A stretch of 64,000 nucleotides of DNA from Sycon ciliatum (lineage: Eukaryota > Porifera > Calcarea > Leucosolenida > Sycettidae): assembly GCF_964019385.1 (NCBI RefSeq), contig NC_088646.1, forward strand, positions 17,273,554 to 17,337,553. The letters run 5' to 3'. Made by a program: the position numbers and the translations under genes. A model generated the notes under the pieces. That model was given only the letters and a program-made list of their open reading frames with translations. It had not been told where the DNA came from and did no database searches. The stretch's first letter is position 1. Each line of letters starts with the position of its first letter. Below, in pieces: positions 17,656 through 29,788 of this stretch.

Positions 17656-20577
17656 TCAAAGTGCATCAGTAGCAGAGAGCCAGTCCTGAGCAAGAAGGTG
17701 ACGGTACACCTTTTTCTTAAAGCTTTGCATGTGAGGCTGGGCGGGTGGGTGGTGGAACAGGTCTGGTGGCAGGGCATTCCATGTTGCAACGGTGCAAGCA
17801 GGGAATCCTTGGAGACAGCTATTCCGGGTGTTGGCAGGCAGGCCAGTTGTCATCTGGTATGGATGAGAATCCTGCAGCTGGAGAGACTGACGGGTAGGTC
17901 TTGTCTCGGGGGCACGGTGAGTGGCTGGTTTAGGCTGCATCTGCTTCAGAGGGCTGGATGTATCTAGATAGCAGAGCTTGTAGGTATAGGCAAGTGCAGC
18001 TACCAGGCGACGGAGTGCCAGGCTAGGGAGCCAAGTACCTGCTCCGATGATGTGGAGGGCCCTTCGCTGGATCTGGTCCAGCTTCTTAAGATGGGACGAG
18101 GGTGAGCCCATCCACACTAAGGGGCAATACTCGAGTGTGGGTCGCACAAAGCCGTTGTAGACGCGTTGGCGGCTCTCGGCGTCCAGAATGGGAGACGCTC
18201 GCTTCAGGAAGCCAATCCGCTGGTTAGCACGGGAAGCTAGGGAGCGGAGGTGGAAGGAGTAGCTCAGGGTGTCGTCAAAGGTGACTCCCAGGAGTTTCAG
18301 CCGACTCTCTTCACTGACCGGTGTGCCGTCAAATGTTGCGCGAGGGAGCTCCCAGGGCTGGCGATGGTGGCCTATAGACATAGCCTGCGTCTTGGAGGGC
18401 TCAAATTTGATCCTCCACTTATGTCCCCAACGGGAAAACGCATCAATGCCCTGCTGGAGGAGCTCGGAGCCACAGTCAATGTCAGCTCTTGATGTGAGGC
18501 AGTGGAAGAGAGTGGTGTCGTCAGCGTAGGCTGCTAGCTCCATACCTGGTGGGAGGTGGTCCTCGCCATCATTGGTGTAGAGGATGAACAGGGTGGGGCC
18601 AAGGATACTGCCCTGCGGCACGCCAGCTTTGGTCGGGTACGGACTGGAAAGTTCACCTCCAACTGCAACCCTCAAGTGACGATCAGTCAGGTAATCCCTC
18701 AGCCAAGCGAGAAGTGGACCAGTTACACCATAGCATTGTGCCTTGTGCAAAACGCCTACATGAGAGACGCGGTCGAATGCGCCAGCCACATCAACTGCAA
18801 TGACTCGAACTACACCACCTCTGGCTGCAACGCGACTCCATTGGTAGTTGAGTAGCGTGAGTATGTCCTGGGTGCCGAGTTGGCTGCGGAAGCCATACTG
18901 ACTTTTCGATAAGATGTTGTGTGCCTCCAGGAACTGTCGGATTGAGTGGTTAATAATGGCCTCCATGACTTTTGACAGAATAGAGAGGAGGGAGATCGGG
19001 CGGTAGTTCTTAACATCAGACTTGGATTTTTTCTTGTGCACCGGCACAACCATTGCCGTCTTCCACATTGTAGGTTGCCGACCTTGGTGGAAGGCCTGCG
19101 AAAAGAGCCGCGACACTGGTGCAGCCAGCTCTTTGCTGCATTGCCGGAGTACACGCCCGGGGATGCCATCTGGACCCGTGGCTTTGGCGGGGTGGAGTTG
19201 CCTCAGCTTCCGCTCAACCGTGCTTGGCCGAAAGTGGACATTGCGGAGTTGGGCTTGAGATCGGGGGCGGACTGGAGGGAGGCTGTTGGCTTGCAAGTCG
19301 TTGTCACCAAGACTGCACTTTGCGGAGAAATACTGCCCGAATGCTTCGGCCTTTTCGCTGCAGGTGGTGTGCTCAGTTCCGTTCGACGCACGCAGAACAG
19401 GTATGTCTGCAGAGCGGTGTCCTTGCCCACCTGCTCGCTTGACGGTTGTCCACCATTGTCGGCTGGAAAGGGCACCTTCTCTTATCTTTCGGTGGATACT
19501 GGTAGTGTGCGCTTGCTTGGCTCTGTGCAGACAGTTTGTTGCTTCACCCGTTGCCATAGAGTAGGCCAGCCGCAGGTGTGCATTGTTGGGCGAAGATCGG
19601 TGACGTCGCCAGGCACGTTGCTTCCTGTCAACAGCTTCCTGGCACTCAGGTGACCACCAGGCTGGGTCTCCCTGGCGTAGCTTCAGGGTTTTGGATGGGA
19701 TGAATATCTGCATGCCCTCTTTGATCTTCTGTGTGAGTTTCACACAAGAGACGTCAATGCTGTTGTCATCAGTCAACACCCAGTTTGTGGACCGAAAGAA
19801 AGCCCGTAGCCGAGGCCAGTCAGCATGCTGGTAGCGCCACACGGTTCGCTTACTGGGACGGTCACAGGAGGGGGCAACTTCAAAGTCAGTTACCACAACT
19901 GCGTGGTCAGATTTCCCTAGAGGTGGATGGAGAGTTGAGATGACGCTTCCAGGGATATCTGACATTATGAGGTCGAGGATATTATTGCCACGTGTTGGCT
20001 CATGGACATGCTGATCGAGGCAATGGTGGTAACACAGATCTTCAGCAGCTTCACCAGCAGGGGAAGTTCTACTGCTGCCTAGCCATTCCCGGTTGTGTAC
20101 ATTTAGGTCACCTGCAACGATGATATTCTGGCAGCATTGCCTAGCATCATCTATGCCAGAGCTGATGCTGTTTAGGGCAGAGATGTCTCCATCAGCGGAT
20201 GAACCTGAGCGATACACAGCACATACTCCAATGGATGGGCCAGCTGCTGTCTTGAGGCGAACCCACAGGATTTCATTTCCACCAGTATCAATACATTCTA
20301 GTTCTGTGAAAGCCAGGTCGGCCCGCATCCAGATAGCAACACCGCCCCCCTGGGCCGTACGGTCCCTTCGAACTGGTGGGAAGTATCCAGGGAATGTGAG
20401 GTCAGCAGGCGTGGCCTTGTCCTCCGTGACTTTTGTCTCCGTGACGATGACAATGTCTGGGTGGTGGGCATTGAGAGAAGCTTGGAACTCCCCAAGTTTT
20501 GACAAGATACCGAAAGCATTTGTCAGCATGAGGCGAAGCATTCTAGGTGGTTGCCGTGCACGTGTTGGAGCCATCAT
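17656..20577 (-). CDS. LINE B ORF2: APE endonuclease and reverse transcriptase
   Basis: An uninterrupted 973-codon frame. The endonuclease domain (residues ~10-230) shows TNAFGILSKLGEF, VTETKVTEDKA, VAGDLNVHNREW and GKSDHAVV blocks. The RT (~470-740) shows YRPISLLSILSKVMEAI, AVDVAGAFDRVSH (motif A), AGVPQGSILGPTLFILYTND and AAYADDTTLFH (motif C, YADD). The C-terminal part has VYNGFVRPTLEYCPLVWMG and a final WNALPPDL block. The start is one of two adjacent ATGs (20577 or 20574). The ORF1 TGA at 20576-20574 overlaps both, so ORF2 is probably translated by termination-reinitiation. Its length and intact motifs suggest a recently active copy. Confidence 0.93.
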   Translation of the reverse strand: MMAPTRARQPPRMLRLMLTNAFGILSKLGEFQASLNAHHPDIVIVTETKVTEDKATPADLTFPGYFPPVRRDRTAQGGGVAIWMRADLAFTELECIDTGGNEILWVRLKTAAGPSIGVCAVYRSGSSADGDISALNSISSGIDDARQCCQNIIVAGDLNVHNREWLGSSRTSPAGEAAEDLCYHHCLDQHVHEPTRGNNILDLIMSDIPGSVISTLHPPLGKSDHAVVVTDFEVAPSCDRPSKRTVWRYQHADWPRLRAFFRSTNWVLTDDNSIDVSCVKLTQKIKEGMQIFIPSKTLKLRQGDPAWWSPECQEAVDRKQRAWRRHRSSPNNAHLRLAYSMATGEATNCLHRAKQAHTTSIHRKIREGALSSRQWWTTVKRAGGQGHRSADIPVLRASNGTEHTTCSEKAEAFGQYFSAKCSLGDNDLQANSLPPVRPRSQAQLRNVHFRPSTVERKLRQLHPAKATGPDGIPGRVLRQCSKELAAPVSRLFSQAFHQGRQPTMWKTAMVVPVHKKKSKSDVKNYRPISLLSILSKVMEAIINHSIRQFLEAHNILSKSQYGFRSQLGTQDILTLLNYQWSRVAARGGVVRVIAVDVAGAFDRVSHVGVLHKAQCYGVTGPLLAWLRDYLTDRHLRVAVGGELSSPYPTKAGVPQGSILGPTLFILYTNDGEDHLPPGMELAAYADDTTLFHCLTSRADIDCGSELLQQGIDAFSRWGHKWRIKFEPSKTQAMSIGHHRQPWELPRATFDGTPVSEESRLKLLGVTFDDTLSYSFHLRSLASRANQRIGFLKRASPILDAESRQRVYNGFVRPTLEYCPLVWMGSPSSHLKKLDQIQRRALHIIGAGTWLPSLALRRLVAALAYTYKLCYLDTSSPLKQMQPKPATHRAPETRPTRQSLQLQDSHPYQMTTGLPANTRNSCLQGFPACTVATWNALPPDLFHHPPAQPHMQSFKKKVYRHLLAQDWLSATDAL

Positions 20578-21830
20578 TGTGAGGATTGGTTATCCTGCCG
20601 GGGTGGCTGCGCACCAGGCTGGGCAGGACGCTTCGCATCATGCGACAGCGAATCAGGTGACCGCTCGGCAGAAGAACGTTTGTGGCTGTGTGGCGTGGTT
20701 ACAGGTGTGCCGGCAGCGGCAGCGGACAGGCCACGACTCGCGCTCAGGAAGTCATTTATCGTGGCGGCAATCCCAAGTTGCTGTTGCTCTTGATCATGCT
20801 GCTGTGCTTCCAGCTGGTTGGTGCTACTGTCGCTACTGCTGCTGCGGCGACTGCTGGTGCTGCTGCGGTGACTACTGGTGCTGCTGCTGCTGCGGCGACT
20901 GCTGGTGCTGCTGCGGTGACTACTGGTGCTGCTGCGGCGACTGCTGGTGCTGCTGCTGGTGCTGTTGTTGTTCTTGTTGTGGCGGCTGCTCTTGCTGCTG
21001 CTGGTGCTGTTGGCTGCATTCGCATTTGTGGAGGTGTGGAATCTCCACGGCCTGCAGTAGAGTGGCCTTGGCCAGAAATTGGCGGACGTCACTGTCAGCT
21101 TGGAGGTGGCATCAACCAATATCCTGGCTGACACTTGCCCGTTTCCGGCTGTATGTAGGCTGCATTGGTGGGCTTTGACAGGCGTCCCTACGCTTTCCGA
21201 CCTACGGTGTACAAACTCAGTGAGACTGTCCACTGTGCAGTCGTGGCTCAAGTTGCCCACAAAGAACACAGATCGCTTTTTTCTTGGCGGGCCCGCCGCA
21301 ACTAATTTCCAACTGTCATCCTTGATGACGGCCATGATAGGGTGGCTCTTCTCGCAGTCTGATTGCACAGGCTCAGGATCGACAAAGCCGGGGTCGTCCG
21401 TACGGGTACGGGTTTCGTGCTGTGCAGAGCCAGAGGCCACGTCGATCTGCCCTGACTGTTGTCCAGCATCTGCATCGGCTGGGTCGAGCTGGTTTGCTGC
21501 TGCAGCTGGGTCAGGCTGGCCCTGCTGGGGAGGACGGTTACGAGGTTTCGTACGGGTACGAGATTTGTCGCCTTGGACTTGGTGCTGAGTAGATCGTGCA
21601 GGGGCCTTGTCGGGAACAACAATGGCGGATTTCTGCAGTGAACAAAATTCCTCACGTAGGGCTAGGAGATGCGTGGAGAGATCGTCCACACGCTGATGGA
21701 GACGACCCTCACGATCCCTCGACTCGCTGATATGAGACGTCAGGGTCTGCAGCACGCTGAGCAGAGTCTGCTCTATGCCCGGGAGGGAGCAGAGCAGTTT
21801 CATCGCAGGCTCTCCTGCGAGCTCGCCCAT
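20574..21830 (-). CDS. LINE B ORF1: coiled coil plus RRM-like domain
   Basis: An intact 418-codon frame. Residues ~15-70 are heptad-like (IEQTLLSVLQTLTSHISE and following), a probable trimerising coiled coil as in other LINE ORF1 proteins. A Pro/Gln/Asp-rich linker follows, then an RRM-like segment (KRSVFFVGNLSHDCTVDSL, residues ~186-204) with LTEFVHRR and the FWPRPLYCRPWRF block. The tail is a long Ser/Thr/Arg/Asn-rich low-complexity region (CTG/CTGCTG repeats at 20815-21015), then a basic Gln-rich end. Its stop overlaps the ORF2 start. Its role is likely RNA binding and RNP assembly. Confidence 0.85.
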   Translation of the reverse strand: MGELAGEPAMKLLCSLPGIEQTLLSVLQTLTSHISESRDREGRLHQRVDDLSTHLLALREEFCSLQKSAIVVPDKAPARSTQHQVQGDKSRTRTKPRNRPPQQGQPDPAAAANQLDPADADAGQQSGQIDVASGSAQHETRTRTDDPGFVDPEPVQSDCEKSHPIMAVIKDDSWKLVAAGPPRKKRSVFFVGNLSHDCTVDSLTEFVHRRSESVGTPVKAHQCSLHTAGNGQVSARILVDATSKLTVTSANFWPRPLYCRPWRFHTSTNANAANSTSSSKSSRHNKNNNSTSSSTSSRRSSTSSHRSSTSSRRSSSSTSSHRSSTSSRRSSSSDSSTNQLEAQQHDQEQQQLGIAATINDFLSASRGLSAAAAGTPVTTPHSHKRSSAERSPDSLSHDAKRPAQPGAQPPRQDNQSSQ

Positions 21831-21840
21831 GGTGAAGAGG

Positions 21841-22135
21841 TTCTCCCTGATTTTGACTGCTTACACCCCTACACTACGCTACCCTACTACCCTATGCTAC
21901 CCTACACTGCCACTATTCACACTAATACTACTGTCCTACTTCCAGACCGGCCTGTTGCCGGCTGGGCTGTCAAACACTACGGAGCTGAAAAAGTCACAAC
22001 TGTCCACAGTGGTCCTGCCCATTACAGTCGTCAGTCGTGCTGTGACGGCTCTACCAATGGTTGTAGAAAGGTCACTGTTTCCGAACACGGTGTCCTCCAC
22101 CTTGTTACATGCTGTCAACCAACAACATGTTTGAA

Positions 22136-22171
<36 letters not shown>

Positions 22172-22630
22172 CCTGTCGGCCATGCAATACCATGCTGACG
22201 GCCAATAAGCCAAGCAACAAGCCGAGGAGAGGAAGAGAAAGAAGCGAACGAGAAATAATCTATTGTCCAACCAGACCTACAGCAAAAGTGTGAAAGCCAA
22301 TGTTGGGACTGTCTTCTTGAAACTCATCAAGCAGCATTTCCCGGCAGGTTCCCCTCTATCTTCAATAACAACACAATTAAGATACCGGTAAGCTACAGGT
22401 GCCTCCCAAACGTCACTGCCATCTTCAAGGGACATACCCGTCTTACCCGAGCCAAGCTGAATCCGCCTCCTCCAGACAAGTGGTGCATCTGCCGGAACAA
22501 GGTAAACTGTCCGCTGCAGGGCGCGTGTCAGGCTGTCACACTGCCTATGTCGTCTATGAAGCAACGGCAGGTGCCGCTAACGGCCCTGTGGATTACATGA
22601 ACTACATGTACAATGTAGGCTGAAGCGTCC
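21841..22630. other. LINE B 5' flank with A-tract
   Basis: The region starts with CTACCCTA-rich sequence (21870-21915) and carries a 33-base A-run (22137-22169) consistent with the poly(A) tail of a plus-strand retroposed sequence ending there. What was retroposed is not identified. The remainder to 22630 has no recognised gene. Confidence 0.5.
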
Positions 22631-22936
22631 TTCAAACTCCGTCACACTAACCACAAGATATCCCTTCAAACTCCGTCACACTAACCACAAGACATCCCTT
22701 CAAACTCCGTCACACTAACCACAAGACATCCCTTCAAACTCCGTCACACTAACCACAAGCCATCCCTTCAAACTCCGTCACACTAACCACAAGACATCCC
22801 TTCAAACTCCGTCACACTAACCACAAGACATCCCTTCAAACTCCGTCACACTAACCACAAGACATCCCTTCAAACTCCGTCACACTAACCACAAGACATC
22901 CCTTCAAACTCCGTCACACTAACCACAAGACATCCC
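22631..22936. repeat. 34-bp tandem repeat, 9 copies
   Basis: Nine consecutive 34-bp units beginning TTCAAACTCCGTCACACTAA and ending AGACATCCC. They are nearly identical, with single-base changes in the first (GATATCCC) and fourth (GCCATCCC) copies. There are no spacers between units, so it is a minisatellite. Confidence 0.97.
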
Positions 22937-23129
22937 TGCGTCATTATTTTTTTATTATAATTTGAGGATTTCCCAAAGACATACGAGCCGTGGTCTAAAT
23001 AATATTGAAGGGAGTTCCATTATAATGGGAGGCGGTAGGGTGGAGATAGCAAACAGTGGATGCCTAATGAACAGCTTAGCTCAAAAATACATATTATGGG
23101 CTGAATGTTCCAGAATGGTCGAACCTGTA

Positions 23130-23720
23130 CTCAATAATACCAGGAGTACAATGTCATGTACTAAATATCTCTCCCGAGAACGCCGCCTCGCAGTGTACAA
23201 GGGGTTTGTACGGCCCGTTTTGGAGTATACTCCGCTCGTCTGGATGGGAGCTGCTCCCTTCCATCTTGCACGCCTAGACAGCATCCAACGCCGTGCATTG
23301 CGCATCATAGGTCCCAGGACGGAGCTCCAGAGCATCAACCTACGGCGATATGCTGCTGCACTAACGAACACGTACAAATTACACTTCCTCACCGGTCCGA
23401 CTCAATTGCTAGCATGCAGCAGTCCTCCCACCAAGGCTGGAGCCCCGTGACGCCACTCGCACTCGAAACGATCTCCACACGACCACCGGCCACAGTTACC
23501 AGCTAGGAATGGCGTCAAGCACCAGACGCCATTCTCCGCAGTTTCCCGTATTGTGCAATTCAGCCGTGGAATTCCCTGCCACCAGCTTTTCTAGACTCCG
23601 CCCCAACTCGAAAAAATCTTCAAAAGTTTAAATGCAACGTCAACGAATACCTCCGCCGACAGGATTGGCGATGGTCCACGGACATTCTGCCTGTCGACCC
23701 ACCTACATTCTAGTGCCCCG
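23130..23720 (+). pseudogene. LINE ORF2 C-terminal remnant
   Basis: Plus-strand frames encode the tail of a LINE ORF2 close to the LINE B type: LAVYKGFVRPVLEYTPLVWM, LDSIQRRALRIIG and TNTYKLHFL. After a frameshift near 23448, the frame carries a degraded end with FPATSFSRL and a WRWSTDILPVDPPT-like terminus near 23710. The endonuclease and RT core are absent. It is on the opposite strand to the two full LINEs. Confidence 0.75.
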
Positions 23721-24280
23721 TCATTGGGGCCGTCAACGACTAGTCGACTCCCATTGCTACGATGCTGCGCTGCACACTAGCTGATGCCTGAAGAGACTGT
23801 GCCTGAAAAGCACCCCTTATAGTTATACTAGTGATCTCCAGGCACAAACATCACCAGGGATACAAACTTACAGAGACGCTCCGCTTCCAGCGTGCCAAAC
23901 ACCTCGTGAACGCCAGATAGCAGCGTGAGTCAGTGTCGCTCGTGGACGGTGAGCTGTTCTCACTCAGCCTGCTCAAGCTCAACTGAGGAGGGGTGAATTC
24001 CCCGAAGCACTGTGTATTGAGCAGGGAGTGGTGCTTTCTTGCAGGTTTGCAGAGTCGAAGGTTCGATGGACTTCTCGTCTGCTCTGGATGGCAGTCGTTA
24101 GTCAGTCAAGTGTGAAGTCAAGTCGGCGGAATAGCGCGAGCTCCGGTGTGGGGAGCGAACCCTTTAGTGCATTTACTCTTGATAGTACCTATACCCTTGG
24201 GGTATACCTTGATAAATACCGTATTGCCACCGAGCTGTCAAAAATTGCGTTTGGTCTCTAAAGCATGCTATCTCACGGTC
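23721..24280. other. intergenic, no gene recognised
   Basis: No domain, RNA gene or repeat stands out. Short frames such as 24028-24261 look random. Confidence 0.4.
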
Positions 24281-24285
24281 TGTTT

Positions 24286-24480
<195 letters not shown>

Positions 24481-25552
24481 ACAATAGGAGGACAGAGAAA
24501 GTGTTTTTACTCCGAGTTTCACGCACTAAGCGATCATCAGAAAACAGTAATGAGAAATCTGGATCAGTATTGGTGTATATACTCACAAAGCAAAGTGTAA
24601 ATAGCTGCAGCATGGCGCAAATCTAAAAGTAATAGTTGTGAATGGCGGCAGTGCAAAGCGTGAATGACTGCATCATGGGGCAAATCTAAAAGTGTGAATG
24701 ACCGCAGTGGTGAAAGGTGACAACCACTGGAGCCGGTTGTCTCTTGCTTAATTTAGGTGATGGCTGTGGATGGTTTGAAGTTCCGAAGGTAGTCCTTATT
24801 CTCGTGGCGACACTTTGACAAAAGCTCACTCCTTTTTGTTGAGAGAGAGGTGCTTGTGTGCTTGCGCGATTGCCAATTTTCCGCCAGGCACAGGTTGCAC
24901 CTTTTGCTTTTGTTGCTGTAAGCTGCTGCTCTGCGGTGTACCGCCCATTGAATGCTGCATGCCTTCCCTTCATCCTTCTTATTGTTTGAACCAGCTCTAC
25001 CACTCGGTATTGAGCACTCTCTTGGACAGCCTGGAACCTCTCTGTTTTATCTATCTATCTATTGATCTCTCTTTTTGTCAGACTGTTTGTCTCTCTCCCC
25101 TTCCTTGTGTTCTAGCCTTACTCTCATATCTGTACTCTCCCTGGTCTGTCCGTAACTGTCTCCGCTGGTCTGTCTGGCTTTCTGGCTTTCTGCTCCTGTG
25201 CCTGAAATCCGGCGTGCTATCCTCTAATGGAGCATTTATACCAGACAGTTTTCTTTCTCCTAATGGTAGGCACATGTAGATGGTCCCCCCCCCCCACACG
25301 CACACATGTGCACATCTCTTACTCTTATGACGCCGAAGACGGTGTCCGTGGCAAAGATTGGAAGGTTCACTCGCAGTCAAGTAAGAATGCGCAATGGAAA
25401 AGCCGCCCAAACTGGAACATTGGAGGTGACGACAAAAGTGGTTGTAAGAGAACGAGAAAGACCGCCGACGAAACCACCACATGTGATGACAGGACCGTTG
25501 GCTACCGAACGAGCGACCCGTAACCGCAAAGGCAATATGATTCATCCGACAC
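24481..25552. other. intergenic, no gene recognised
   Basis: A short local duplication occurs near 24610-24700 (GGCGCAAATCTAAAAGT and GGGGCAAATCTAAAAGT). Poly-C at 25288-25297. Frames on both strands have no recognisable domain. Confidence 0.4.
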
Positions 25553-25844
25553 AATATCGGAGGTGACGACGTGACAAGGGATGTGAGTTAAACGCAACTT
25601 CAGTCAGCCATCTACCTTCATTTTGTCAGGCAGTGGCAGTTGTCGTGAGCTGAAGAGTGATGATGTATTTTCTGTTCTGGCTCGCGGTATATCTAAGTTG
25701 CACACGGCTGTTCCAGAGGCATTGTACATTCGTAAGTTGTCCCCAGATCTACAACGTATGTGTTCAGAAGAAAATGTATTGTCCCCTCAGTTGTTTGGCG
25801 CTAGTCCCCATGTAATATCGGAGGTGACGACGTGACAAGGGATG
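25553..25844. repeat. 31-bp exact direct repeat flanking 230 bp
   Basis: The 31-base sequence starting AATATCGGAGGTGACGACGT at 25553-25583 recurs without change at 25814-25844. The 230 bases between hold an open plus-strand frame (25623-25835) with no recognised domain. Its second copy follows an open frame that runs into it. It could be a partial duplication, an insertion with a long duplication, or paired sites of an unknown element. Confidence 0.6.
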
Positions 25845-28800
25845 GGAGCATGATGGACACATAACTCTGAATGACATATCAACATACGGATAATACACGA
25901 TCAGAAAGTTACGTAATGAGGCGAGACTCGGCCACCACAACAGGACTATCCACGAAACGTTGGAGACCGGGAAACCAGGACGAGAACGAGCACCACGGAT
26001 ACAAGGAATAACTAGTTGTGTTAGTATTCGTATCTCCGTTTTGAGCCACGCTTCGTTCAGCGAGAGATTGAAACACAGTAACATGACGTTGCACACAATA
26101 TGGGGCTGTGTTCCTGAAAAGGGAAGAAATAGCCAACGCCATGGCCCTGATGGTAATTTTTCGCTCAAAAGATGCAACTCAAAACCCAGTATACATGTTA
26201 AATGGAAACATGGAAAACGATGGGGCACAAGTTATGCGTCGCGAAGCTTCCCTTTCATTTCTTATCCTTGATAAAAGTGAGCCTCCCAAGTTGGGTGGTT
26301 GTTGCTTGCGTTGTCGAATTGTGGTTAGACCGTGTTGTCCAATGGTCTTACCGTCCTGTTATCGTACCAAGCCAGCATTCCATTGTGCTTGGGAATGTAG
26401 CTGGTGTTCGGCTTGATGGCGTTTACCTTCCCCTCTTTGGAATTATCGCTAGGTCTAATAGTATATCCATGAACCTTCAAAGTTGGAAGGCAGTTGGTTA
26501 TCGCTATCGAGCTGTGCTCAAGCTGACTCCCTTGCCGTGGAATGTCTCAGTACTCCTTGTCAGTCGAGGTCTACCTTGTGCACGTCTAACTGTTCAAAAA
26601 TCTGGTATAGTCGGTGGACTCTAACGCATAACTTGTGCCCAACCGTTTTCCCTGTTTCCAGGCTCACCATCCGAATACTTACTGCACACCACTATACTGG
26701 TACATGACGTAGTGGAAATATGAAAGGAAGAAAGCTAGGATCGAGGATAGATGGATGCCTGCTATTCCCCCAATATTCCAATGTGCTAGACTGCTAGATA
26801 TCCTGTTCTTGCTTCTTCAGCCAATATGTTGTATACACAATGCAGTGTAATTCCCATGTTCCACCCATGCCCAGACACGCACCCGGTCGCTTCTGCGTAA
26901 TACATGATGTAGGAGCCATCCGTGGACACGACCTCATACATAATTATTGGCATTGGCGCCACGCGTTCGGTTTAATCTCTGTGGTGTATTCGTACAACAG
27001 CCAGTACAGCATTTCTTGCTTTCCCTTACCACATGCACTACTACAACTACTACTAGTACTAGCACAGTAGCAGTACAATCACGCACATGTACGTATCAAA
27101 CATATACGTGCGGGCACTGTGGTATAGGGGAATGGATTATCTAACATTACAATAACCATGATAACCTAAGAAGGTTAGTAATGGTGGCGCTAAGTCTAAC
27201 CCAACCATTGGCAAGGATTACCTAAAGGCTAAACCTTATCTTCTGGAACAGGATGTACATGATTGTACAGGCTTGAAGACTACAGAAGACAGTGACAGAA
27301 GACAGTAAAGTAACAGAGCTGACCGTCCACCATGTGTTGGTGACACAGATAACACGTCAATCTTAGTTGTACAGATCCGCTTTGTTGGTATTAACGTTAC
27401 GGCGCGATAATGCGACTTGGCGAAAGGTTATTCTTGGCCCTAGTATCATTGTACTTGTACTTGTAAGGTAATTACCTTCGGCTTGCCGTATTGTTTTCTC
27501 AAGTCAGTTAGTGGGACACTGGAAACTTGTGGAAGGCCCAAACTAGGCAGGGACTTTAGTTGAGTGGGTCATCGCTCAGCCAGAAGTGCTTAGCATTCTT
27601 CACTCGATAGTGCTATAACTTATGCATGTAAGTGTGTTTTATACGAGTCAGTAGGTATGCGTGTGTAGACATCGTATTTGGATCTCTACTGAGCAGCAGT
27701 GCACTGACATTCTGTGCACAGTGTGCTATACTAGTACTAGTAGTAGACGTTAGGACACATACACTATTACTATGGTATGCCACTTCACGTAGTGAAGTGA
27801 AGCGGGACAATTGATAGAAAAGTGCTTAGATTAACCGGCTAACCGGTTGCTCATTCCATCTCTCAAGCACGCGTGCTTCCCTCAGCATCCGATAGCGATC
27901 ACGACAGGAAAACGACGCAACACCGATAGTACTGAGTCAGTGAGTCTGTTGTACTTGTACTGTAAGTTGTAGCTTACTGTGGCCGAAGTACTAGGTGGCA
28001 CCATCCTTCTGCTATGCTTGCATGCATAGACTGACTGTAGAGGTCTACGTCCATGTATCCACACGATCAGCGAAGGGACTCGTACATCACTCGAAGTACT
28101 TCTACTACTTGTATGAGTAGGGGTTCAAAACTTCTCTCTTCGAATGACCTCTTGAAGCAGCCCCGTCGCCAACGCCTACATCATATCCACGTACATCACT
28201 ACAAGTCATGTACAGAGGCATTGTCATTGGTGATGATACCGTATCTGCAGCCCCACTTCCGCACGGTTGCCTTTCTCTTTACCAACACAACATTATTGTT
28301 ACGTTTGCCCCGATAACAACTAACTAACAAGTTACTTGTTTCTGACAGAGTTTGGGTTGTTCAACTGAACTTTTACTTGTTCTTGGTAGACCTTGGTGCG
28401 GAGGATCTAGGACTACCGTAGATCTACGACTATCACCACCTTCACTGCAAACTGCACTGCTGCAGCGCTGCTCGATGGTTCACTCGCCGTAGTTACGTGG
28501 TTACGTGGTGTAGACCCAGGACCTAGCCCTGCCACTGCCAGTACCACGCTGTGATCTTCCAAGTGCTGTGCATGTGGAGGTGTGATGCACACTGACTCTG
28601 TAGCTCTAGATCCACCCATACAGCTTCAGAGCCGTTACATGGCTCGACTTCGATTCTAGCCTAGACCACGGCGTGCACTCAGTTCGACCATACTTGGTCG
28701 GCAACAGAGGTAGCACTGTCGACAGCAGATCGACCCCTGGTTGCGCTGTGCGGTTGTCACATTCAGCCACACATCCTCCGCTCTATGACTGCATGACTTC

Positions 28801-29555
28801 TTGCCCAGCACTGCCAGGTCTGGTTCATACAACCTACCTGGCATCCAGCAGAGAGTCTAGCAACTCTGGAGCTGTTTCAGTAGCGTGGCTAGTTTCAGCC
28901 TTTGCCAGCAAACCATCCTAGGCAAAATCTTACCAAAATTGTGCAAGGCGACATTTTCTTTCCAGTCGAGTCCTGGGATGTGCGCAAGCTACGTGTGCTT
29001 ATGTTGAGCGACACGCGACGGGAACTGCTTTTCGTGAGCTCTAGGCAGAATCGTTGATGTGTCGGACTTGAGAGGAGTGGATAACGGTGTCTCTTCTATT
29101 CCGAGGTGAGCTTCAATTTTCGTTCAGTCAATATTGTGTGTGCACAGATGTGTCTTTTTCGAAAGTGGAAATAGGCAATTGCCCACGTTTACATGAAGTG
29201 GGAGTGAACTGGGAGATAGTGAGAGCAATTGTCCTGTCTTGCCTGATACACCTGTGTCGGTCAGTGTGACGGGCACTGTGTTGGGAACTGCAATTAGGAT
29301 GGACAGGCCGGTAATGCGGCAGTGCATGCGGATGCAGCACAATCGACCGACGTGTACCAGTGCGGGTAGAAAGAGCGCGAATAACAAAGCTCACGACTCC
29401 TAACGCCACTACTACCTCCATTTTGATCAGCAAATGTTATGAAGCTTCTATTTTCATGCGTACCGCTGTGTTGTGCAGTCGTGGTGTGTTGTGCAGTCCT
29501 GGACAATGAAATACAGAGCTGACAGCACTGCCATTATACTGTTATGCTCACACAC
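25845..29555. other. long intergenic stretch, nothing supported
   Basis: Several plus-strand frames (26108-26416, 26202-26624, 26483-26707) and scattered short ones elsewhere show no domain, repeat or splice pattern that I can defend. GTACTTGT- and CTAGTACTAGTA-type short motifs are frequent at 27040-28120. The ectodomain exons of the UNC5-like gene, if they exist, could lie here but were not found. Confidence 0.4.
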
Positions 29556-29560
29556 TCACT

Positions 29561-29569
29561 CACGCACGC

Positions 29570-29661
<92 letters not shown>

Positions 29662-29694
29662 CACACACACACACATATCACACACACACACATA

Positions 29695-29788
<94 letters not shown>

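Larger units (their letters stand above)
17640..21840 (-). mobile_element. two-ORF LINE (CR1/Jockey-like), copy B
   Basis: A second non-LTR retrotransposon in the same orientation as copy A and directly upstream of it on the minus strand. Both ORFs are intact and joined by an ATGATG/TGA overlap. It is related to A by ORF1 blocks and overall plan, but the ORF2 sequences differ widely, so these are two families and not a tandem duplication. The 3' boundary (~17640) lacks an obvious tail and the 5' boundary is uncertain. Confidence 0.8.

Noticed and set aside
20093-21178. 361-codon plus-strand frame with Cys-rich repeats
   Set aside because: It is the antisense shadow of LINE B ORF1 and ORF2, driven by CTG-rich repeats.
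22631-22936. Possible CRISPR array
   Set aside because: The 34-bp units are adjacent with no spacers, and the setting is an animal genome; it is a minisatellite.
26202-26624. 140-codon plus-strand frame
   Set aside because: No recognisable motif, overlapping frames are similarly open, and no repeat or splice context supports it.
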